The notes under the pieces: model-generated | The model's database searches: none | What the model was told of the DNA's origin: nothing | The model's input: the letters and a program-made list of their open reading frames with translations, nothing else | NCBI RefSeq assembly: GCF_002077945.1 | Contig: NZ_LVYD01000124.1 | Span: 372,001-436,000 of the forward strand | DNA: 64,000 nt | Direction of reading: 5' to 3' | DNA from: Niastella vici | Lineage (GTDB): Bacteria; Bacteroidota; Bacteroidia; Chitinophagales; Chitinophagaceae | Program-made: the position numbers and the translations under genes | In this document: piece after piece, positions 57,600-64,000 of the stretch | Layout: each line of letters opens with the position of its first letter | Numbering within the stretch: position 1 is the stretch's first letter

Positions 57600-59999
57600 T
57601 CACTCATTCCGCAACGACCGCACCGGGTTCACCAGCGCCGCTTTTACCGATTGCCAGGCGATGGTAGCAAATGCAATGCCCACGCAGATAATACCGGCTT
57701 CCAGAAATACCAGCGGCCCTATGCTAATGCGGTAAGCAAAATCCTGCAGCCATTTATTCATGGCCCAGGTGCACAGGGGAATGGCAATGACGATGGCAAT
57801 GAGCACCAGCTTTATAAAATCTTTTGACAACAGTAGCACGATACCGCTCACTGATGAACCCAACACTTTGCGGATACCTATTTCCTTTACCCGCTGTTGC
57901 GCCATAAAGGTGGAGAGGCCTAACAAGCCCAAACAGGCAATACAAATAGTGAGGCAGGAAAAGAAAGTGAACAGTTGGCCGAAATGCTGGTCGGCCGAAT
58001 ATTGCGCATTAAACGACTCGTCGAGGAAATGATACAGGAACGGCCGTTGCGGCGCTACTTTGTCCCAGGTCCTTCTCAGTTTGGCCAGCGTTGCGGGGAT
58101 ATTATCACCTTTGATGGCAACAGAGATGCGGTTGAGGTTATCGGGATACCCATATCTTAAAGTCAAAGGTTCTACCGGCAGGTGAAGCGAGCGGAAATTA
58201 AAATCCTTTACCACGCCGATAATGGTTCCCTTCCTTCCCCATTGATCAAATTTTTTACCCACGGCATCGGCCGGGTTGGAATACCCATACAGCTTTGCCG
58301 CTGCTTCATTGATGACCATCGATTGGGCACTATCGGTAAGGAAAGACCGGGAATAATTTCTACCGGCCACCAATGAAATATGATAGGTAGGAATGAAATC
58401 AAAATCTATTTCATAAATAAGCGGCCCGAGACCTGACATTTGTCCGCCAGGCGCTTGTATTTGTGTATAGGCGTTTGGCAGAAATTCACCGGGAACGGCA
58501 CGCGAGGATGCCACCGAAATAACACCGGGTTCACCGGCAATGGCCCTCTTAACAGTTTCAATATTCTGCTGCACTTTTCCATCGCCTTCAAAATCGAGGA
58601 TCAGCATCTGGTCATCCTGAAATCCCAATTCATGCCGGTCAAGGAATTTTAACTGGGTGTATACGATGATAGTTCCGGCGATGAGCGCAATAGATAACGT
58701 GAATTGAAAAACGACCAGCACTTTCCGCAAGGAAATACTTTCACCTGAGGGATTGAATTTTCCTTTTAATACAGCGATGGGTCTGAACCCCGACAAGAAC
58801 CAGGCCGGATAAATGCCGGCCAGCAAACCAACAACAATGGCAAACCCGGCCACATAAACGAATGTGAGCGGGGAGAAGAAATTTGCATAAGCCATCTCCT
58901 TTCCCGATAATTTTTCGATCAGCGTAATGCCGGGACGCACCAGCACCAATGCAATGAACGCAGCCGCCAGGGTGAGCAGGATTGATTCAAACAGGAATTG
59001 CCACATCAGCCGGGAAGGCAATACACCCAGCACCTTCCGTACGCCTACTTCTTTTGCCCGCTCCAGGGAACGTGCGGTAGACAGGTTCATAAAATTGATA
59101 CAGGCAATAAGCATTATAAAAATAGCGATGCAAGTAAACAGGTAAATATTGAGCAGGTTACCCGTGGGGCCAGGCTGGCGGCTGGCTTCTGAATGCAGGT
59201 AAGCATCTGTCATCTTTTCAAATGCGATCGTATATTTTTTGTCTGTATTATGCCGTTTAAGAAAATCCGTCTTTTTTGCCTGTAGCGATTGAATGCTGGT
59301 ATTTTCTTTCAGCAGCAGATACGTATAAAAATCAACATAGCCCCACCAGTCAAAAATTTCCGCTCTGAATTTTCGCATGGTGGTCATGGAGATCAGTCCG
59401 TTAAAAGTGAATTGCGAATTAGGTGGCACATCTTCCATGACGCCGGTGACAATAAAATTATTCTGATTATCGACCCGCAGTGCCTGGCCTACCGGGTTTT
59501 CATTCTTGAACAGTTTCTGCGCTACTGTTTTTGTGAGTACAATACTATAGGGAGACGTCAATGCCGTTTTGGGATCGCCATAGATCATTTTCCAGCTGAA
59601 CACATCGAATGCGGTGGAATCCATGAACAGCAGGTTATCCTGTTGGAACCGTTTTTCGCCGCGTTGCAGCAACATACTGGAAGGGCTCATAAACTGCACC
59701 ACTTTTTCTATTTCAGGAAAATCGGCCTGCAGGGCGGGCCCTAATGGCGCACAACCCCAAACCTGGTAATCTTTAGGCGATGGGCTTGCACCCTTTTCAG
59801 CACCACCGAACACCTGTGTAACCCGGTAAAGGCGGTCCTTTTTAACGTGGTACTGATCATATGACTTTTCATGATAGATATACAACGTGATGAGCACGCA
59901 ACATGCCATGCCTATTGCCAGACCGGTGACGTTTATTAAACTGTAAAATTTACGTTTCAGCAGGTTACGCCAGGCGATCTGAAAATAGTGACGGAGCAT
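57600..59999 (-). CDS. MacB/FtsX-type ABC transporter permease
   Basis: A 799-residue membrane protein. It starts HYFQIAWRNLLKRKFYSLIN with a first span (VTGLAIGMACCVLITLYIY), followed by a periplasmic MacB_PCD domain (about 45-260). FtsX core 1 (about 285-420) has FIMLIACINFMNLSTARSLE then RAKEVGVRKVLG. A second MacB_PCD region (about 440-660) precedes FtsX core 2 (about 680-795) with CLGLLGLSTFMAQQRVKEIG then IRKVLGSS. This is the double-FtsX permease typical of Bacteroidota. Such permeases need a separate ATPase, which is not encoded in the window, and are often controlled by two-component systems. It is transcribed alone. Confidence 0.93.
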   Translation of the reverse strand: MLRHYFQIAWRNLLKRKFYSLINVTGLAIGMACCVLITLYIYHEKSYDQYHVKKDRLYRVTQVFGGAEKGASPSPKDYQVWGCAPLGPALQADFPEIEKVVQFMSPSSMLLQRGEKRFQQDNLLFMDSTAFDVFSWKMIYGDPKTALTSPYSIVLTKTVAQKLFKNENPVGQALRVDNQNNFIVTGVMEDVPPNSQFTFNGLISMTTMRKFRAEIFDWWGYVDFYTYLLLKENTSIQSLQAKKTDFLKRHNTDKKYTIAFEKMTDAYLHSEASRQPGPTGNLLNIYLFTCIAIFIMLIACINFMNLSTARSLERAKEVGVRKVLGVLPSRLMWQFLFESILLTLAAAFIALVLVRPGITLIEKLSGKEMAYANFFSPLTFVYVAGFAIVVGLLAGIYPAWFLSGFRPIAVLKGKFNPSGESISLRKVLVVFQFTLSIALIAGTIIVYTQLKFLDRHELGFQDDQMLILDFEGDGKVQQNIETVKRAIAGEPGVISVASSRAVPGEFLPNAYTQIQAPGGQMSGLGPLIYEIDFDFIPTYHISLVAGRNYSRSFLTDSAQSMVINEAAAKLYGYSNPADAVGKKFDQWGRKGTIIGVVKDFNFRSLHLPVEPLTLRYGYPDNLNRISVAIKGDNIPATLAKLRRTWDKVAPQRPFLYHFLDESFNAQYSADQHFGQLFTFFSCLTICIACLGLLGLSTFMAQQRVKEIGIRKVLGSSVSGIVLLLSKDFIKLVLIAIVIAIPLCTWAMNKWLQDFAYRISIGPLVFLEAGIICVGIAFATIAWQSVKAALVNPVRSLRNE

Positions 60000-60228
60000 G
60001 GTTGTCGATTTAGTGCCAATGAAGGAACAAGCCGTGTGCCATTACGGAAGTAGCTGTAAACTAAGGGAAATGATTGTATTCAGTGTTCACATGTGGGCAG
60101 CGGGTGTGCGGTTTTGATACAGTGGAGGGGGCTTTTCTTATCGTGGTTTTTAAATGATACGTTTTCTTCCGGGCACATGCTTTTTCACTTTTTGGCGCCC
60201 TGGTTATTTTATATACCTATTTTTCAAG

Positions 60229-60792
60229 TTACTTTTCACCAGGAACGCAATGTATCCTGAAAGAATAAGTATCATCCCAAAAATACTCATTAGAAAAAAA
60301 ACTCTTCTGGCCCTGTATAAAGAAATTGGCTTTGATCAGGATACCACAATCTGGTTTTTTGTCTACAAAAAACAAATATCTTTCGATACATTCCTTATCT
60401 GGAACATAGTGATAGGAAAATCCATGATCGAGCATCGAGTAATCAGGAGCAGTTTCTTTCACATAGTCAACTGCTGAGAAATAGTTACTCTTTAACATGG
60501 TGTCATTGGGAATGATCCAGTAGCTGATACGCACCGAATCCACATCAAAACTGGTAACGCCACCATTCTTCATGTGCAAAACATATTTCAATATACATTT
60601 TTTCTCATTCATTGAATCAATTTGTAATTCACAGAATGATCTGGCAGATGTTTCGAGTATAGGTGCATCTTTTAAGTGGAAACTATATATTGCCCAGGTA
60701 GCAGCGATCAGTATGGCAACGATCTCTGTTACATTCTTGACTATCTCAAGCATACCTGCGTTTGCCAACAAAACCGCCTTTAACTTTCTCAT
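60229..60792 (-). CDS. Single-pass membrane protein coupled to HxsC
   Basis: A 187-residue protein. A short N-terminal segment (LANAGMLEIVKNVTEI) is followed by one membrane span (VAILIAATWAIYSFHL, about 25-42) and an extracytoplasmic or cytoplasmic domain of 140 residues. That domain has five cysteines (SFCELQI, EKKCILKY, DKECIERY, PDCGILIK and RIHCVPGE). Beta-rich motifs include CILKYVLHMKNGGVTSFDVD and YFWDDTYSF. No His-Xaa-Ser repeats are present, so it is not a canonical HxsA. Its start overlaps the stop of hxsC by four bases (ATGA), indicating translational coupling, so it very likely belongs to the Hxs system, perhaps as export or effector component. No family was recognised. Confidence 0.72.
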   Translation of the reverse strand: MRKLKAVLLANAGMLEIVKNVTEIVAILIAATWAIYSFHLKDAPILETSARSFCELQIDSMNEKKCILKYVLHMKNGGVTSFDVDSVRISYWIIPNDTMLKSNYFSAVDYVKETAPDYSMLDHGFSYHYVPDKECIERYLFFVDKKPDCGILIKANFFIQGQKSFFSNEYFWDDTYSFRIHCVPGEK

Positions 60793-61946
60793 GCATCTGT
60801 TTTTAATGGCGCTGTAAACGGCCGTATATGCTCACTATGCTTTTTTAGATTCCAGGTAAAAAGGCCGCCGCAATCCTGTAGTTTGGTGCAATTGTTACAT
60901 TCCGGCAAATAACTTTGTTTCCAGTCAGAGATTGACTTACGGGCATATTTCCAAAGCTGTTGGGGCAATATACATAGTTGCGTGTTATAAATGGAAACGT
61001 GCATTCCCTGCCCTGCCAGGAATTCAACGGCTTCCCCCAATTCATCCATATAATCATAAGGATCTATCCACAATTTATCGATGTTGTGCGGAGTATACCC
61101 GATATATTCCAATCCCATAAACGTTACGTGTGCAGCAAACGGCAGGTTCTTGTAAATATATCGTGCCAGGCGGGTGAGCCGGGGAATGGATTGTTTGTGT
61201 AATACCACTCTTATCTCTATGCGTTGGTTATAACGGGCCAGGTTATGCAATCCCAGGATGGTTTGATTAAAGGCATCTTTGGCCTGAACAATATAATCAT
61301 GGACCTGATAATAATCTGAATATACAGGAATACCAAGCATTAACCGGTCATACTCCAAATTTGCCAGCCGTTCGGCCATGGTATGCCAGGCAAAAGAACG
61401 GCCATTTGTCAGTAAATGGATTTCCGTATCTGGCAAATTGGTTTTAATATTCTCAAGTAATTGAAAGAATAATTCTCCCATTAAGGTAGGTTCTCCACCC
61501 GAAATACAGAGTTCGGGGCAATCCTTGGGAACCAAAGGAATCATTTTTTCATAAATACTAAAAATCCCTGGTATGTCATTCCTGTTGCGTGGAGGCTGGG
61601 AACACATGAGGCAATTGCTGTTACACCTTTCCGTAGCCAGGATGGAATTATGAAATGAATTGACCCGGTACAAGGTTTTGATATTACCATCATTTCCTAC
61701 CACCACGACATCGCCTTCCTGCAAATGATCGAGCGAGGGGATCTTATATACGGAAGGATATCCATTAAGTCCTTCTTCCTGCTGAGAAGAGGTAAGGACA
61801 CAGCTAAATTGACCGGCATTGATGCGCTGCTCTTCTTTATCACAAATTAGAATGGCTTGTTCGCCTGTCGCATCGGGATTCCTTGTTACCCGGCCAACTA
61901 TAAAATCCTGAATATTCAGGGATACACCTTTTGTACGTAACAACAT
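60789..61946 (-). CDS. hxsC: Radical SAM maturase HxsC of a His-Xaa-Ser system
   Basis: A 385-residue radical SAM protein. An N-terminal domain (about 1-100) without cysteines precedes the CxxxCxxC cluster in ATERCNSNCLMCSQPP (about 130). Then follow CISGGEPTLMGELFF and LLTNGRSFAW, the normal radical SAM strands. A terminal cluster ECNNCTKLQDCGGLFTW (about 350-366) has the CxxCxxxxxC form seen in HxsC and SPASM-like proteins. The opening and the cluster pattern match the HxsC family, which works with HxsB on a His-Xaa-Ser repeat protein. The chemistry is unknown. It starts one base after hxsB and overlaps the next gene by four bases. Confidence 0.88.
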   Translation of the reverse strand: MLLRTKGVSLNIQDFIVGRVTRNPDATGEQAILICDKEEQRINAGQFSCVLTSSQQEEGLNGYPSVYKIPSLDHLQEGDVVVVGNDGNIKTLYRVNSFHNSILATERCNSNCLMCSQPPRNRNDIPGIFSIYEKMIPLVPKDCPELCISGGEPTLMGELFFQLLENIKTNLPDTEIHLLTNGRSFAWHTMAERLANLEYDRLMLGIPVYSDYYQVHDYIVQAKDAFNQTILGLHNLARYNQRIEIRVVLHKQSIPRLTRLARYIYKNLPFAAHVTFMGLEYIGYTPHNIDKLWIDPYDYMDELGEAVEFLAGQGMHVSIYNTQLCILPQQLWKYARKSISDWKQSYLPECNNCTKLQDCGGLFTWNLKKHSEHIRPFTAPLKTDA

Positions 61947-61947
61947 A

Positions 61948-63360
61948 TTAAAATTGTGGTTTTACCCAGCTTTCGAAAATGCTTTTTATTTTTTTATCGC
62001 TATCCATCAATTCGATCAGATAACGAATGATCTCCATATTCCGCTGACAAAAAGTACTGGTAGGCCGGTATCCGATCATATCACCCTGCGTGGCATGATG
62101 ATGGATTGGATCGGCACCGCAATACAATTGATAGGCGCAATCTGAGCAACCGGGCAGACTTTCATTAGTACCCGCCGCTACTATTTTACGTGCTTTCTCT
62201 CCATACATCAGATCCTCATAAGAATCCGTATCCAAATGCCCCAGCTGAAATGTAAAATCTTTCATTTCTGCCAGCATACGACTTTCATCACTGGCAAATA
62301 CAGCTCCATCATAATTAAAAACAACCACATTAGTAACAGCACCCGTTGGAGAATTCAGATCTACATATCCCACCGGAAATGGAGTGAGTATCTTTCTTAA
62401 AATAATAGTAGCATAATCTTCCCGGAAGAATTCACCCTGGAGATTATACTCCAATATCCTGTTAAGCGCTTTTTTATAGAAAGAAAGGAACTTGTCCATC
62501 TCATATTTATTCTTTGCTTCGTTTTTCACCGCAAAACCATAGGGCGAAATAGGCCGCAGGAAAATATTCCAGAATCCCTGCCGGTAATATTCCTCTACAA
62601 TTTCTATCGGGTGTTCAAGTGACAAATTTGTAGTTGTCATTAATGCGGAAACCCGTGATTTACCCAGGATCTTTCTAGATAATTCAATACCACGGATAGC
62701 CAGTTCATAACTATTTTTCCCAGGCCTTTTCCTGTTTTCGTTATGAACAGAAGCAGGGCCATCCAGTGAGGAAGAAATAAGAATATTATTTTCTTTGCAA
62801 TAATTCAGCATTTCTTCATTAATAACAGCCAGGTTAGTACAGATCACATAAGTGACAGTTTTATTATGCAACAGAGCAAGTTCTTTAGTTCGATCAACAG
62901 CATACACAATATTATCAAAGGCCAGCAAGGCTTCCCCACCCTGAAATTCCATAGTAACATGTGGACTGGGCGATTGCATCATAATATCGATTCCTTTATC
63001 GATATGCGCCCTTGACATATCAAATTTGCCTTTATCCTGTGTTACCCTGGAAACCTGACAATAGTGACAGGTATGCTCACAACGCAGCGAAACAACGAAC
63101 AAATGCAAGGTGGTGAAATTATCTAAAAAAGATTTTTTGGTACGGTACCGGGTAGCCAATACATCAATAAGAGTAGGAATAGGACTTTCAGCAATAAAAT
63201 GTCCTGCCACCAAATCTCCATACAAATCGGCTTCCCCTTCTTTATCAAGCTCCTTTTGAACGAGTCTGGCAAAAGTGCCGGAAGGAACTACCAAATGGTC
63301 TCCCACTTCATTGACCAGCACTTCCTTTTGATCATTCAACCGGTGAAAACGGATCGGCAT
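61948..63360 (-). CDS. hxsB: Radical SAM maturase HxsB of a His-Xaa-Ser system
   Basis: A radical SAM/SPASM protein of 470 residues. The start is the ATG at 63358-63360 (MPIRFHRLNDQKEVLVNEVG); a TTG one codon earlier also fits. The N-terminal domain resembles a precursor-recognition region. The radical SAM cluster is SLRCEHTCHYCQVSR (about 94), followed by MEFQGGEALLAFDN and VICTNLAVINEEML. A SPASM-type C-terminal cluster, SLPGCSDCAYQLYCGADP with a later STFCQRN, supplies auxiliary Fe-S ligands. HxsB and HxsC jointly modify the His-Xaa-Ser repeat protein of the system. The ATG shares its A with the stop codon of a 28-codon ORF directly upstream (TGATG). Confidence 0.9.
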   Translation of the reverse strand: MPIRFHRLNDQKEVLVNEVGDHLVVPSGTFARLVQKELDKEGEADLYGDLVAGHFIAESPIPTLIDVLATRYRTKKSFLDNFTTLHLFVVSLRCEHTCHYCQVSRVTQDKGKFDMSRAHIDKGIDIMMQSPSPHVTMEFQGGEALLAFDNIVYAVDRTKELALLHNKTVTYVICTNLAVINEEMLNYCKENNILISSSLDGPASVHNENRKRPGKNSYELAIRGIELSRKILGKSRVSALMTTTNLSLEHPIEIVEEYYRQGFWNIFLRPISPYGFAVKNEAKNKYEMDKFLSFYKKALNRILEYNLQGEFFREDYATIILRKILTPFPVGYVDLNSPTGAVTNVVVFNYDGAVFASDESRMLAEMKDFTFQLGHLDTDSYEDLMYGEKARKIVAAGTNESLPGCSDCAYQLYCGADPIHHHATQGDMIGYRPTSTFCQRNMEIIRYLIELMDSDKKIKSIFESWVKPQF

Positions 63361-63446
63361 CAAATAATAATCGTTATTCTGGCGGCTATCAAAAAAGCCG
63401 CTTCTTTAAACTTTCTGTTAGTAGTGGCTATATCTGTGACTGACAT
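63360..63446 (-). CDS. 28-residue ORF coupled to hxsB
   Basis: The ATG at 63444-63446 opens a frame of 28 codons, MSVTDIATTNRKFKEAAFLI then AARITIII, ending in TGA at 63360-63362. The stop overlaps the hxsB start (TGATG), a common form of translational coupling. The peptide has a charged middle (NRKFKEA) and a hydrophobic end. It lacks His-Xaa-Ser repeats. Possibilities: a short precursor or leader peptide for HxsB and HxsC, a translational regulator of hxsB, or chance. In-frame sequence upstream reaches a TAA without another ATG, so this start is the only usual one. Confidence 0.45.
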   Translation of the reverse strand: MSVTDIATTNRKFKEAAFLIAARITIII

Positions 63447-63500
63447 AATTCGGGTTTTCTTCGGTGCAGATGAATAAAATAGAAGCAAATAGAAAGGTAT

Positions 63501-63539
63501 GCTCCTGAAAATGGGTTTAGAATATCCATTCTCAGGAGC
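63501..63539. promoter_or_regulatory. 14-bp hairpin between hxsD and the small ORF
   Basis: GCTCCTGAAAATGG (63501-63514) and CCATTCTCAGGAGC (63526-63539) pair at 13 of 14 positions around an 11-base loop. There is no long T-tract on the minus strand, so it is more likely an attenuator or mRNA-processing/stability element that separates hxsD from the small ORF and hxsB. GGCTCCTGAG recurs at the right edge of the window (63985-63994), ahead of hxsD. Confidence 0.6.
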
Positions 63540-63587
63540 CTTTTATGCAAATAAATTTGTACTGTAACTCAATAAACTCTTTACGCC

Positions 63588-63962
63588 TTAAACCAATGGA
63601 GCAAAGCCAACGGGGTCAGAGATCTCTCCTGGCGGCGCTTCATCATATTCGCCATTGGAAAACGCCTTTGCCACCAGCAATTCTCTTATACTGCCGGTTT
63701 CATTATTTACAATATCCCGTAAATGAAAATCAACCAGGTCGCGTTCCAGTTTTTGCAGGTAATATGGAAGTTCTCCTTCTGAAATATTAGCATTAGGCAT
63801 AGGCCGCAAGGTGATCACATAATCGCCACTTTCCTGTTGCACGTTTACGTGGAATTTATCACCAAACCAGTAAGTACACTTAAATACTGTTTGGCTGGAA
63901 TAAAGGCTTCCATCAACAGAGGCGATAATTTCCCCGTTTTGGATACGATTTTTGCTTGTCAT
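63588..63962 (-). CDS. hxsD: His-Xaa-Ser system protein HxsD
   Basis: A 124-residue protein. It begins with GEIIASVDGSLYSSQTVFKC, then TYWFGDKFHVNVQQESGDYV and ITLRPMPNANISEGELPYYL, and continues with a helix carrying RDLVDFHLRDIVNNETGSIR. The pattern (V-D-x-x-x-Y-x-x-x-x-x-x-x-x-x-Y-x-F-x-x-x-F, then an L-x-x-x-L-x-D-x-x-L-R helix) is that of HxsD, a small conserved component of Hxs loci likely to bind the precursor or the two maturases. It lies upstream of hxsB, in the order D-B-C seen in this type of locus. The start is the ATG at 63960-63962; the promoter lies beyond the window. Confidence 0.86.
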   Translation of the reverse strand: MTSKNRIQNGEIIASVDGSLYSSQTVFKCTYWFGDKFHVNVQQESGDYVITLRPMPNANISEGELPYYLQKLERDLVDFHLRDIVNNETGSIRELLVAKAFSNGEYDEAPPGEISDPVGFAPLV

Positions 63963-64000
63963 ATTTATATTATTTAAGCAAACATGGCTCCTGAGTAGTG

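Noticed and set aside
60229-60792. HxsA substrate protein
   Set aside because: No His-Xaa-Ser repeat and a membrane span near the N-terminus; kept as an unassigned Hxs-linked protein.

Overview
The window looks like a chromosomal segment of a Bacteroidota bacterium, most likely of the family Chitinophagaceae (Niastella/Chitinophaga type). This is inferred from gene content: type IX secretion (T9SS) sorting domains, PorP/SprF, a gliding-motility C-terminal domain, a SusC/SusD pair, LytTR-type two-component systems, DUF3857/transglutaminase proteins, and promoter-like TAnnTTTG elements. No rRNA, tRNA, CRISPR array, complete insertion sequence or phage was recognised.

Layout. 0-6.4 kb: the 5' part of a two-component propeller sensor (minus strand), a 35-bp tandem array built from heptads, a TPR histidine kinase plus LytTR regulator, a UgtP/MurG-like glycosyltransferase and a lipoprotein. 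6.4-8 kb and 12.7-14.5 kb: decayed regions with an OmpA-tail micro-ORF, an orphan MafI-like immunity gene, an 84-bp repeat, and several truncated or frameshifted small genes that look like polymorphic-toxin immunity remnants. 8-12.6 kb: a duplicated-domain protein of unknown function, a large T9SS-exported beta-propeller protein and a TonB-C-like protein. 14.5-19.7 kb: a secreted protein, then a chromate module (ChrB-AraC fusion, stand-alone ChrB C-domain, ChrA, DUF1259 lipoprotein). 19.7-26.6 kb: GNAT, AraC, an SDR lacking its tyrosine, remnants of an oxygenase and a WD40 protein, a secreted PI-PLC, a DUF6934 pair, a T9SS cargo, an HTH protein and an M57 protease.

26.8-34 kb is a three-gene operon on the minus strand: a 1097-residue TPR/MORN_2 protein, an intact DUF3857-transglutaminase, and a paralogue whose catalytic triad appears lost. 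34.4-40 kb is a plus-strand T9SS locus: a protein with seven Ig-like repeats and a gliding-motility C-terminus, PorP/SprF, and an OmpA/PD40 protein. 40-42.5 kb holds two small membrane proteins and a LytS/LytR-type pair.

42.7-56 kb is a sugar-acid utilisation locus. AraC regulator, FGGY kinase, RraA-like aldolase and two enolase-superfamily dehydratases lie on the minus strand. SusC, SusD and an IlvD/Edd dehydratase are divergent on the plus strand. Both enolase-superfamily enzymes carry twin-arginine signals and the RraA protein a Sec signal, suggesting that part of the pathway is periplasmic. 56-60 kb: an unknown secreted protein and a MacB/FtsX-type permease.

60.2-64 kb carries a His-Xaa-Ser (Hxs) radical-SAM maturation locus: hxsD, a previously unlisted 28-codon ORF translationally coupled to hxsB, hxsB, hxsC and a coupled single-pass membrane protein. 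No His-Xaa-Ser repeat protein is visible, so either the substrate lies beyond the right edge or one of the two extra ORFs is the substrate. This is the strongest candidate for an undescribed system in the window. A second window-wide theme is a family of heptad (TTACTTC / GAAGTAA) repeats in intergenic regions, usually arranged as large imperfect palindromes.
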